From Chitinophagales bacterium (GTDB lineage: Bacteria > Bacteroidota > Bacteroidia > Chitinophagales > CAIOSU01), in NCBI GenBank assembly GCA_040877935.1, contig JBBDNB010000062.1, positions 1 to 46,350 of the forward strand: a DNA stretch of 46,350 nt. Reading direction: 5' to 3'. Numbering within the stretch: the stretch's first letter is position 1; each line of letters opens with the position of its first letter. Below, piece by piece: positions 24,452-33,159 of this stretch. The translations under genes were made by a program, and so were the position numbers. The notes beneath the pieces were generated by a model, which did not search any database, was not told where the DNA came from, and was given only the letters and a program-made list of their open reading frames with translations.

Positions 24452-27075
24452 TTCAAACTGATTTTAAAAGCAGATAAACTGTTTTTCTCTTCAGAACTTA
24501 TCAATATCTGATTGCCATTTTTGAAAAGGTCTTCAATTATAAATTTACTGTGCCCCTTTAGTGGAAATAGTTCTGTTGTTGAGTATTGTTCATCCAGCAA
24601 AAATATCTGTCCCGATGCTTTAGATAAGAAACCAAGTTTATTGTCCAACTGAAAAGGCCTACTGTCAATAGCAATGGGACTGCTAATGGTTTCAAGCAAT
24701 TGCAATGTGCTATTGTACACATAAATTGTATTGGTATCCGTAAATACAATTTCAGTATTGCCATCCCCATCCAGATCAAATGCATTGAAGTCAAAGAAAC
24801 TCAAAGTGTCATTAAAATCAAGGGTCTTGAATGCGCCTTCCATATCCACAACAAAGAGTTGCTGCTTTTCTTTGCTGAAATTATAAAGTTTAAACGCTTC
24901 AGGATTTTCAATAAAGGCAAAAGGAAAATCAAACTCCGTTTTTGTCAAAATTGGCGGTACTTTTTTCTCTCCTCTCCTGTCGAAATAGAAAAGTTCTCCT
25001 TCTTCATTTGCAGCAATAATATAATCTATACCCTTGATTTGGCAATATTCCAATGGCTGTGTGATGGTACCTGCCCGAACTTTAGGGCTCCAACCAGGAA
25101 GTGGCTTACCACTTTGGTAAAACCCGTAAATTCTGTTGCGACCAGCCATAAAATAGCGGTAAATATGCTTGTTGTCATAATTGGTCAACAACAATCCATT
25201 GCTGGAATTCACAGGCAATTTCAGCGGAAATCCCGCCACATTATTGCCTTCCCTGTCAATTAAATAAATGTGTGATTCAGAATTGAAAACCATTTGAAGC
25301 TTTCCGTTTTTATAGTAATCGAGTTGAAAAACTTCATCCCCGAAAATTTGTCCCTGTAGCTCTTTTTTCCAGAGCAATTTGCCATTTCTATTGATGAGGT
25401 AAATTTGATTGTTTTTGTCCTGTACCAATATTTCCAGCGCACCATTTGTATGATTTGTCAGAATAAAAGGCCCCTTGCTCAATTCTGCATCCAGTTCTTG
25501 TGTCCATAGCTTTTCCTTTGCTGAACCAACCTGAACATCCTGTTTTTGGTTGTATTGCAAAATACCATTGGTAAAGAAAAGTCCCTTGAAATTGCTAAAC
25601 TGCAATGCTCCGAATTCAAAGTTTTTCCAATCCTTTTCATTGTCAGTTAATGCCTTGCTCAGATTTGCATTCAAAAGCGATTTCAAAAGCTGAAAACTAT
25701 AGCCCGGCTGAATGTGCAATGTGAAATTAGAATTTGAGGAAATTTGTTTATTGAAAGCCAGGTAATTTCTATCTCTGGACAAAGTATTGCCATTCAGGTA
25801 CTTGCTGATGATTTTTTTCAATTCTTCAAGGGAATTGGCCAGTAATACAAAATCCCCTATCAATGTATAATAAGGATCTCTCAAACCTGCATTTGGAACA
25901 GAAAGCAGCTCTGCATAATTATTCCCAGACAAGCGACCAATTGAATAACCATTGTAATCCTGGCTGAAAGTTTGATTTTGCAGCTCCGTCACTTCCTTCA
26001 GGCTTTCTCTCGCCCGCTCTGAATCAGTGCACTGAATATAGTATAATAAAGTTCTTTCCCATTGATCGTCAAGGGTTTCAAGTATAGCAAAACCTCTTGA
26101 ATGCCCCACCCAAGTGGCAAAGTAGCTGTGATAGGGAAATTCTTCCGATTCTGATTCCGACAATAGCGGTGCGTGAATATTTAAAAAAACGGCTGTATTC
26201 ACAGGTAAAATACGGCCTGCTTCCATTTCCCCCGGTTGTAGTGCTGCAAATTTGCTCAGGAAATTTGTGTCCCCGGCAGCAGTATATCCATTGATTGCCA
26301 GTACAGATTGCTCCATGCTGAGTTCCAATTGAATCCATGAGGCAAAATTTCTAACAAATTGCTTGAGATCATTTCTTTCCTGATCAATTAGCAATTCGCT
26401 TAAGAGTGCTTCGTCTGAAGCTTTGATATAGACTCTAATTCCAGTTCCGGAAGAAGAAAGTGCATTTAAAGATTGAAAATCGGCATCTGACTTAAGCCAG
26501 GATGATTTATTTAATTGTTCTATTGCTTCTTCCACCATAAAGGGCGTGAAACACGCCATTAATATTCCCTTGTGGTATGCTATTGTCAGCATTCCTAAAT
26601 TGGTAGATGCTTCAAAAATAGAGATGCCTTTGTAGTGGCGTTCTTCAATTTTACGCTGGCTCCCTAATTTTTTTATAAAACTGATAAAACTTGCTTTATT
26701 GAGGTTTTTGGTTTCCAACAAGTAGAGATAATCAAATTCACCGGCATTGGTCAAAGCTGCCTGTATCAGTAATTTTCTATTGTCAAAAAGACTTGCTCCC
26801 GAATCGGGTCTGGCCAATATTTGATCCATTATCTCGGTTTGTCTCAGCAGTTGCGAAACAGCCCCTGTAGTTGATAGCTCTTGATAATAGTTTGTAGCGG
26901 TAAATTTTTTATTAAAATCAGACCAACTTTCTATCTCCATAAAAAAAGTAGTGGAAGGTGGCAAAGCATCGTAAAGTTCTGCCTCTTCTTGTTCTTCTAA
27001 TTGATAAAAAAACCAAATACTACCGGCAATGGCAAGAAGGAACAGGACAGCAATAAGTATACTCAAGCGCTTCAT
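24448..27075 (-). CDS. Large membrane-anchored DUF3352-like protein with C-terminal beta-propeller
   Basis: A protein of about 875 aa. I take the ATG at 27075 (MKRLSILIA) and not the in-frame TTG 6 bp upstream. One N-terminal transmembrane helix (LSILIAVLFLLAIAGSIWFFY) is followed by a periplasmic domain similar to DUF3352: residues about 35-520, with DALPPSTTFFMEIESW, RDRNYLAFN and TNGILQYN. The C-terminal third repeats short strands such as NNQIYLINRNGKLLWKKEL and SHIYLIDREGNNVAGFPLKL. It has one DLDGDGNTEIVF calcium-type FG-GAP loop, suggesting a PQQ/VCBS-like propeller. The function is unknown. It is convergent with ung. Confidence 0.8.
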   Translation of the reverse strand: MKRLSILIAVLFLLAIAGSIWFFYQLEEQEEAELYDALPPSTTFFMEIESWSDFNKKFTATNYYQELSTTGAVSQLLRQTEIMDQILARPDSGASLFDNRKLLIQAALTNAGEFDYLYLLETKNLNKASFISFIKKLGSQRKIEERHYKGISIFEASTNLGMLTIAYHKGILMACFTPFMVEEAIEQLNKSSWLKSDADFQSLNALSSSGTGIRVYIKASDEALLSELLIDQERNDLKQFVRNFASWIQLELSMEQSVLAINGYTAAGDTNFLSKFAALQPGEMEAGRILPVNTAVFLNIHAPLLSESESEEFPYHSYFATWVGHSRGFAILETLDDQWERTLLYYIQCTDSERARESLKEVTELQNQTFSQDYNGYSIGRLSGNNYAELLSVPNAGLRDPYYTLIGDFVLLANSLEELKKIISKYLNGNTLSRDRNYLAFNKQISSNSNFTLHIQPGYSFQLLKSLLNANLSKALTDNEKDWKNFEFGALQFSNFKGLFFTNGILQYNQKQDVQVGSAKEKLWTQELDAELSKGPFILTNHTNGALEILVQDKNNQIYLINRNGKLLWKKELQGQIFGDEVFQLDYYKNGKLQMVFNSESHIYLIDREGNNVAGFPLKLPVNSSNGLLLTNYDNKHIYRYFMAGRNRIYGFYQSGKPLPGWSPKVRAGTITQPLEYCQIKGIDYIIAANEEGELFYFDRRGEKKVPPILTKTEFDFPFAFIENPEAFKLYNFSKEKQQLFVVDMEGAFKTLDFNDTLSFFDFNAFDLDGDGNTEIVFTDTNTIYVYNSTLQLLETISSPIAIDSRPFQLDNKLGFLSKASGQIFLLDEQYSTTELFPLKGHSKFIIEDLFKNGNQILISSEEKNSLSAFKISLN

Positions 27076-27195
27076 CTGCAAAGCTTGTTTTTAATCGGGG
27101 TTTTGTGCAATTGCATTTCTAATACAAATTGCGGAATCAAAGGTAATTATTCCCGCTTTGTTTTTACTTTTAAGCTATAAACAAGAAATTGCAAA

Positions 27196-27582
27196 ATGTT
27201 CAAAATAGTAATGAGTATTGGCTGCCTGTCGGCAGCACTGAGTGTAATATTGGGCGCTTTCGGGGCTCATGGCCTCAAAAACATCTTGAGTGGATATCAG
27301 TTAGACATCTTTAAAACGGGGATCAATTATCAGTTTTTCCACAGTTTTGCGCTTTTGCTGCTCGCACTTTTCTGCAAAGAAGAATGGAACAACTTGAGTA
27401 TTTATGCAGCTTATGCTTTCGGAATTGGGATAGTGTTTTTCTCAGGCTCTCTCTATCTTTTAGCCGTGAAAGATGTTTTCACTTTGATTCCCACTAAGAT
27501 ACTCGGACCAATAACGCCTTTGGGCGGCTTGCTTTTTATTGTTGGCTGGGTATTGTTTGCAGTTTCGGTATTGAGGAAATAA
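27196..27582 (+). CDS. DUF423 family membrane protein
   Basis: A small membrane protein of 128 aa with four hydrophobic segments. It has the DUF423 (YgdD/TMEM256-like) landmarks LGAFGAHGLKN, GINYQFFHSFALLLLAL, FFSGSLYLLAV and ITPLGGLLFIVGW. The function is unknown. It is convergent with the Lgt-like gene (10-bp gap). Confidence 0.92.
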   Translation: MFKIVMSIGCLSAALSVILGAFGAHGLKNILSGYQLDIFKTGINYQFFHSFALLLLALFCKEEWNNLSIYAAYAFGIGIVFFSGSLYLLAVKDVFTLIPTKILGPITPLGGLLFIVGWVLFAVSVLRK

Positions 27583-27592
27583 TGCCCAAAAG

Positions 27593-28801
27593 CTATTCAA
27601 TGGCAGGCTTTCCCGGTTTGTAGTTTTTATATTTTTTCCTAAAATAGAATATGCCTGCAATTCCAAGAAGAATAAACACCACGGCAATAAACTCAGCTTG
27701 TGTTGCCTGGAAGCCAAATATTTCCAATTTGGTATTTACCCTGATCTTTTCGATAAAAAAGCGTTCAACACCATTCAGTGTCAGATACAGACTTATCATT
27801 ACGCCAGGAATTGTAATCTTTTTTCTGATGTTCCAAAGGAAAACAAACAAAATAGTAGCCATAATACCTTCATAAAGAGGCGTTGGATAAACAGGTTGTT
27901 CCAATACCTTGCAGTATGTTTCCATACATCCGGGGATTGTTGTTCCCTGGTTAATGATATTGTGTGGATAATCATAAGCCCACAGCCAATCGGGCAGCCA
28001 AACCAGCCAATCGGGTTTGGGAGCAGTATTTACAATTCCCCAGTCACCGTCACCAGAAACCTGGCATCCCATTCTGCCTACAGCATAGGCAATAAACAAA
28101 GTTGGAGCTATGGTGTCAGCAAGTATTAGCGGATGTATATTTTTTTTCCAAGCATAGTAACTTACTCCAATAGCACCACCAATAATACCACCGTATATGG
28201 CCAATCCACTGAAGAAATTTCCTAATGGGTCGTTAATAAAATCCATTAAATTGCCAGGGGCTTCAAAAAAATTGAAAATTTTAGCCCCAGCAATACCTGA
28301 AAAAGCAGCCATAATCACAATATCACCAGTAAGTTCATGTGGAAAAACTTTAACTTTTTCTTTTTTTGGTTTATCAAGTTTTACTTTGTTTTTTTCATAA
28401 TATTTAAGGTATAATAAGAATATTGCTACTACAAGACCACCAATCACGCTTCCTTCAGATGAAAGGATAAATTCCTGTGGCATTTTACTGAAAGCTTGAT
28501 AATTGGTGATAATCGGCAGTAACTTATAGCCAATAATAAAACCTATGAGCGCATTTCCTCCCAACTCTAATGGAGAAGCAGGTTTACCTATCCACACTTC
28601 TTTAGTAAATGGCTGAAAATAACCCAGTTTCTCTTTTCTGATAATATCTCTGCGCATAAACCATGCAGCAATTAAAAAGGCCAAAGCCACAAAAAACCCA
28701 AAAGAAAAAATAGGGAGCGGAACATAGAGTCCAGTGAGATCAAAAATCAGGTCGGAAAGTGTTGCATAGCAACGCAAAATTAATATCTGGCTAAAAATCA
28801 T
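27593..28801 (-). CDS. Prolipoprotein diacylglyceryl transferase-like membrane protein (long form)
   Basis: A protein of 402 aa with about seven membrane segments. It is similar to Lgt, which attaches diacylglycerol to lipoprotein Cys, but longer than the usual 260-300 aa. The expected GRxGNFxNGE signature reads GRMGCQVSGDGDWG here. Further Lgt-like segments are FGFFVALAFLIAAW, GLAIYGGIIGGAIGVSYYAW and TPLYEGIMATILFVFLW. It may be a divergent second Lgt-type enzyme and not the housekeeping one. The start is uncertain: the ATG at 28801 overlaps the mtaB stop by 4 bp, but the conserved part begins near residue 12 (YATLSDLIFDLTG). Confidence 0.8.
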   Translation of the reverse strand: MIFSQILILRCYATLSDLIFDLTGLYVPLPIFSFGFFVALAFLIAAWFMRRDIIRKEKLGYFQPFTKEVWIGKPASPLELGGNALIGFIIGYKLLPIITNYQAFSKMPQEFILSSEGSVIGGLVVAIFLLYLKYYEKNKVKLDKPKKEKVKVFPHELTGDIVIMAAFSGIAGAKIFNFFEAPGNLMDFINDPLGNFFSGLAIYGGIIGGAIGVSYYAWKKNIHPLILADTIAPTLFIAYAVGRMGCQVSGDGDWGIVNTAPKPDWLVWLPDWLWAYDYPHNIINQGTTIPGCMETYCKVLEQPVYPTPLYEGIMATILFVFLWNIRKKITIPGVMISLYLTLNGVERFFIEKIRVNTKLEIFGFQATQAEFIAVVFILLGIAGIFYFRKKYKNYKPGKPAIE

Positions 28802-30144
28802 GAAGTTTGTATAGTATAGTTTTGAGAAAATTCAGGAATCCACATTTCACCGGATGCTGTTAATTTTTCCAGTGGCAGTTCCTGAATGGTATTGCACAAT
28901 AGTGCATCAAAAGGATGTTTTATTTTTATATAATTGTCAGTAAATCCGTAGATGTACCCTTGTTTGTTTTCAGATTCAAAAAGTACCGGTCGCTCTGTAT
29001 TTATAAATTGCTTGTAAAAATAGCGCCTCTTTTTAACCGATAAGCTGCGCAGCATTTTACTTCTTTTGCGTCTTTCTTCCATTGGAACAATACCGGGCAT
29101 TTCAACAGCAAGTGTATTGGGACGTTCGGAGTAGGTAAATACGTGCAAATAAGAAATGTCAAGTTCATTTAGAAATTCATAGGTTTCCAGGAAATCTGCT
29201 TCTGTTTCGCCCGGAAAGCCCACTATCACATCTACACCAATGCAGGCATGAGGCATTGCTGCCTTAATTTGCTCAACCCGCTCTGCATAAAGCTCTCGCA
29301 AATATCTTCTGCGCATAGCTTTCAGCATTTTGTTTGATCCACTTTGCAGCGGTATATGAAAATGCGGCATAAAACGCTGTGAATTTGCTACAAGTTGAAT
29401 GATTTCCTTGCTCAATAAATTGGGTTCAATTGAAGAAATACGAATCCTGTTGATCTCCTCAATTTCATCCAATGCTTTAATCAAATCCAAAAAACTTTCT
29501 CCAGGACGTGGAGCCCCGTGAGGACCTTTGCCAAAATCTCCGGTATTCACCCCGGTAAGCACAATCTCTTTTACATCAGTAGCAGCTATTTTCCTTGCAT
29601 TTTGCATTACTGAATCTATGCTAAGACTTCTGCTTCTGCCGCGTGCCAGGGGAATGGTACAAAAAGCACAGGAATAATCGCAACCATCCTGCACTTTTAG
29701 GAAAGTTCGGGTGCGGTCGCCATAAGACCACGCATCATTGTAATTGTCAATCGCTTCTATATCTGAGGCAAAAACCTGGCAGTTGTGTGTATTTTCATCC
29801 AGGTCATTGACATATTCAAGTACATTAAATTTTTCTTTAGCGCCCAAAACCAAATCCACCCCTGGAATAGAAGCAATTTCTTCGGGCTGTAACTGCGCAT
29901 AGCAACCAATGATTACAATTTTAGAATCCGGAGCCTGTTGCTCAAGCTTACGCACCAAGCTGCGGCACTTTTTGTCTGCATTATCGGTAACCGAACATGT
30001 GTTGAGGATATATACATCGGCTTCCTGATCGAAATCCACTTTGGAGTATCCGGCAGACTCAAACTGCCGACCAATAGCCGATGTTTCGGAAAAATTGAGC
30101 TTACAGCCCAAGGTATATAAAGCAACTTTCTTTAAATTACTCAT
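28798..30144 (-). CDS. mtaB: tRNA (t6A37) C2-methylthiotransferase MtaB
   Basis: A radical-SAM enzyme of 448 aa that converts t6A to ms2t6A at position 37 of tRNAs. The N-terminal UPF0004 domain has the cluster cysteines C14, C50 and C81 (TLGCKLN, LNTCSVT, IIGCYAQ). The radical SAM cluster is C155-x3-C159-x2-C162 (CDYSCAFC), followed by PLARGRSRS. A C-terminal TRAM-like region (PVLFESENKQGYIYGFTDNYIKIK) is present. The opening TLGCKLNFSE and the length favour MtaB over MiaB or RimO. It overlaps the Lgt-like gene by 4 bp. Confidence 0.92.
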   Translation of the reverse strand: MSNLKKVALYTLGCKLNFSETSAIGRQFESAGYSKVDFDQEADVYILNTCSVTDNADKKCRSLVRKLEQQAPDSKIVIIGCYAQLQPEEIASIPGVDLVLGAKEKFNVLEYVNDLDENTHNCQVFASDIEAIDNYNDAWSYGDRTRTFLKVQDGCDYSCAFCTIPLARGRSRSLSIDSVMQNARKIAATDVKEIVLTGVNTGDFGKGPHGAPRPGESFLDLIKALDEIEEINRIRISSIEPNLLSKEIIQLVANSQRFMPHFHIPLQSGSNKMLKAMRRRYLRELYAERVEQIKAAMPHACIGVDVIVGFPGETEADFLETYEFLNELDISYLHVFTYSERPNTLAVEMPGIVPMEERRKRSKMLRSLSVKKRRYFYKQFINTERPVLFESENKQGYIYGFTDNYIKIKHPFDALLCNTIQELPLEKLTASGEMWIPEFSQNYTIQTS

Positions 30145-30152
30145 CAGGCATG

Positions 30153-30160
30153 CAAAGATA
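30153..30160 (-). promoter_or_regulatory. -7 box upstream of mtaB
   Basis: On the minus strand TATCTTTG matches TAnnTTTG exactly and ends 8 bp before the mtaB ATG. This predicts a very short leader and a start of transcription separate from the glycosylation block upstream. Confidence 0.45.
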
Positions 30161-30227
30161 AGGCTTATACTTTTACAGAATAGTTTTAAAAATAAAAGAT
30201 TTTAAAGGCCTCTTAGAACTGGCAATT

Positions 30228-33128
30228 TTATTGCTGCTGACTTCTTGATAAACTCTCATAATAATTGGCCATCTTTATATCCCCCTGTTCTCTGTAAAGA
30301 TGGGAAAGTGCTGCAGCAAGTTGTGGATCCTGCTTGATTCTATATGCCTGCTCAAAATTTTCTATTGCTTTAGCTTTTTCTCCAATTTCCAGATAAGTCT
30401 TGGCTAAATTTGAATAAGGATCAAAGGCAGTAGGGTGTTTTGAAATTGCTTCTTTGTTGACTTTTATTGCTTTTTCAAAATCTCCAATGCGAAACAAGGC
30501 ATAAGATAAGGATGCATAATATGGCAATGAATTATTAGTGTTTTTGATTGCTTGCTCATAGTATGGAACAGCTTTTTCAGGCATGTCATTTTCCTCGTAT
30601 ATATTAGCAATATTAACCATAGCATCAGTAAAGGTTGAATCCATTTCCAATACTTTTTTGAAAGCTTTTATTGCCTCATTGTAATTTCCTTTCACCATAT
30701 AAACTCGGCCAAGATCATAGCGCGCATTGAAAAAATCGGGGTAAATCTCACAGGCTTTTTTGAAATGCTTTATGCCCTGATCTACATACTTTTGTTTTAA
30801 GCGGGGATTATTGATTTTTGCAAATTCCTGCATAGAAAACCTCCCCAATAGATTGTTCGCTTGAGCAGATTTACCTAAATGCTTTATATCGTGCTCCATC
30901 AAGGTTAGCGCATCTACCCAAAGACTATTACGGGCAACTGTTTTTAAGGAATAAGCTCCAAGAATGAATACTGTTAATAAAATAAAACCCGGTTTTAAGC
31001 GGATTTTAGATTCATTGTAAAAATCAATTCGAAAAGCTTTAAAAAGAATAAATGTAAGTATCAAACAAAAGCCAAGAGAAGCAACATAAGTAAAACGGTC
31101 ACCCATCATACCGACTACCGGGAATATAATATTAGAGAATACAGAAATACAAGCCAGGTAATAAATAATTCCAAAACCAACTATTAATAATTCTTTTTTG
31201 TATAACAAATAAATTGCTAATGAAAGCAATGCAAAGTGCAAAAGCAATGAAATTAAGGATTGGGGATTATTTAAACCAACAGGCTCTATGTATGCATATC
31301 CGTAATAAAAACCCATGGGATGCGGAATAAACAAGAGCTTGAGGTATTCACCCAAGACATAAAAAGATGTGCCAAGTTTTACATTCCATGTATCATCAAA
31401 TGAAAGTGGCATTTCCACATAATGAATTGGTCGGTTTGTTGAATAAAAAGTTTGAGGAGAGAGATAAACTATAGACTCATCTTCTTCAGGCTGCTCTGTA
31501 TTTACCTGTGTATCAAGCACGTCAATCGAGTTTTCGATTGGTTGATTTGAAGCGTTTAGGGCTTCAACATTCGTAAAAAAATGCAGATTAATGAATAGCA
31601 AAACAGGAATAAACAGTACAATAACCTGGCTTAGCGTTATAGGTTTTCTAGTCGTGAATAATATAAGAAATATAAGAGGCTGAGTTGCAGGTAATATTAA
31701 TTCACCTAGATCTCCTTCAATTTGAATGTTAAAAAACAAAAGGGCTATTAGCAAAATAAACTCTACTACAATAAATGTATAGAATATCCAGCTTTTAATT
31801 TTCCCTACAAATGCAAAATAGGTAATGATAAAGCCTATAATTGCAAATACAAAATCTGTATCATCTATTAAAAATGAAAACAAAATAAATATTGATATCA
31901 AGATTAAATTATAGCCAGATTTTAATGGTCTTGAGGAGAATAAAATATTTATAAACACAACATAGCTAAAAACATCAAAACTAAAGCTAGTATTGAACCA
32001 CATGCTCTCAATCCCTAATATTAACAACAAAGGTATTAAGCTAATATCACGCACATCTTTATTTCCGAACCAGTTTAAAATAGAAAGTGACAATACTGAG
32101 AGCCCTGCTAAGTAATAATTTGAATGTAATACTGAAGTAAAACAAAATACAATAGCCAACACAAAGAAAGTCAAAACAAGCCCTCTGCTCAGGGTTTTAT
32201 TTGGGAAGAATAAAGTTGATTTTTTTTCTTCAATTGACAGTGGAATGTGATCATCAAAATATCGGCTCCATGAAAATTTAGCAGACCACCATTTAATCAG
32301 GAATTTTGTGTTTTTTGAAAACCAATAATTTGCATCAGGATTAAAGTATATAAATAATAGAATTGGAACTGAAAATAGTATTGCCCCAAAATAAATGTGA
32401 TGAGAGGTAAAGCTTAAAGGAACCAATAAGACTGAAATAACAAGCAATGGAAGCAAAATAACTAATAGTTGTTTTATTCCAGGTCTTAGAAACAATATTG
32501 CTGCAAAAGGAGTGATAAAAGCGAAAGGCAAAACACTCATTTTAGACAATAAGGCCAATAAAAAACTAATGGCTATACCAATAACATAAAACCAATTTTT
32601 CTTAATTATCAATTTAATTGAGAAATAGATAGTACAGAGCCCACCCAGGAAACTTAAAATTTCATCTCTGTTTTTTATGTTGGCAATAGCCTCAGTGTGT
32701 AGAGGGTGCGAAAGAAACAATAAAACCATAGTAAGGTGAAAAACCGTGTTCAGGTTTGGAAATAGATGCATTAACAATAAAAACAGAAGTATGCCGGTTA
32801 TGGCGTACAATAACACATTTATAAAGTGACTGACATGAGGATTTTCACCAAATAAGCTATGCTCTATTGCAAAAGTAGATAATACTACAGGCCTGTATTC
32901 ATAGGCATAACCCTGATCGTCTTCATAGTAGGGGGAAGTGAAAATTTCAGGTATTGCAGCAATTCCCTTTGATGTAAGTCTGTGATTTTTTGTAACTAAA
33001 TTGTCATCCATATTGTAGGAATGACCAATCGTATTAGCATATAGAAGAAATGTAACAATGAATATTATAAGGTACAAAACCCTTCTTTGCACAATACTTT
33101 CTTTATCTATAGTAATTATCTGATTCAA
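30228..33128 (-). CDS. TMTC-like polytopic membrane protein with C-terminal TPRs, copy A
   Basis: A protein of 966 aa. The N-terminal membrane helix is followed by an extracytoplasmic loop with the acidic pair D41-D42 (SYNMDD) and YEYRPVV (Y78-R-P80). This is the layout of GT-C glycosyltransferases of the TMTC/PMT type. More than ten hydrophobic segments fill residues about 90-730, with a late motif VVGMMGDRFTYVASLGF. The C-terminal 230 residues are TPRs (ARYDLGRVYMVKGNYNEAIKAFKKVLEMD and so on). I infer a lipid-linked-sugar-dependent protein O-glycosyltransferase; unproven. The start is TTG at 33128, because no ATG precedes the first helix. It is paralogous to the next gene upstream, 31 bp away. 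Confidence 0.78.
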   Translation of the reverse strand: MNQIITIDKESIVQRRVLYLIIFIVTFLLYANTIGHSYNMDDNLVTKNHRLTSKGIAAIPEIFTSPYYEDDQGYAYEYRPVVLSTFAIEHSLFGENPHVSHFINVLLYAITGILLFLLLMHLFPNLNTVFHLTMVLLFLSHPLHTEAIANIKNRDEILSFLGGLCTIYFSIKLIIKKNWFYVIGIAISFLLALLSKMSVLPFAFITPFAAILFLRPGIKQLLVILLPLLVISVLLVPLSFTSHHIYFGAILFSVPILLFIYFNPDANYWFSKNTKFLIKWWSAKFSWSRYFDDHIPLSIEEKKSTLFFPNKTLSRGLVLTFFVLAIVFCFTSVLHSNYYLAGLSVLSLSILNWFGNKDVRDISLIPLLLILGIESMWFNTSFSFDVFSYVVFINILFSSRPLKSGYNLILISIFILFSFLIDDTDFVFAIIGFIITYFAFVGKIKSWIFYTFIVVEFILLIALLFFNIQIEGDLGELILPATQPLIFLILFTTRKPITLSQVIVLFIPVLLFINLHFFTNVEALNASNQPIENSIDVLDTQVNTEQPEEDESIVYLSPQTFYSTNRPIHYVEMPLSFDDTWNVKLGTSFYVLGEYLKLLFIPHPMGFYYGYAYIEPVGLNNPQSLISLLLHFALLSLAIYLLYKKELLIVGFGIIYYLACISVFSNIIFPVVGMMGDRFTYVASLGFCLILTFILFKAFRIDFYNESKIRLKPGFILLTVFILGAYSLKTVARNSLWVDALTLMEHDIKHLGKSAQANNLLGRFSMQEFAKINNPRLKQKYVDQGIKHFKKACEIYPDFFNARYDLGRVYMVKGNYNEAIKAFKKVLEMDSTFTDAMVNIANIYEENDMPEKAVPYYEQAIKNTNNSLPYYASLSYALFRIGDFEKAIKVNKEAISKHPTAFDPYSNLAKTYLEIGEKAKAIENFEQAYRIKQDPQLAAALSHLYREQGDIKMANYYESLSRSQQQ

Positions 33129-33159
33129 TTCTCAGGTGTTTGTTAGACAATTTAATATT

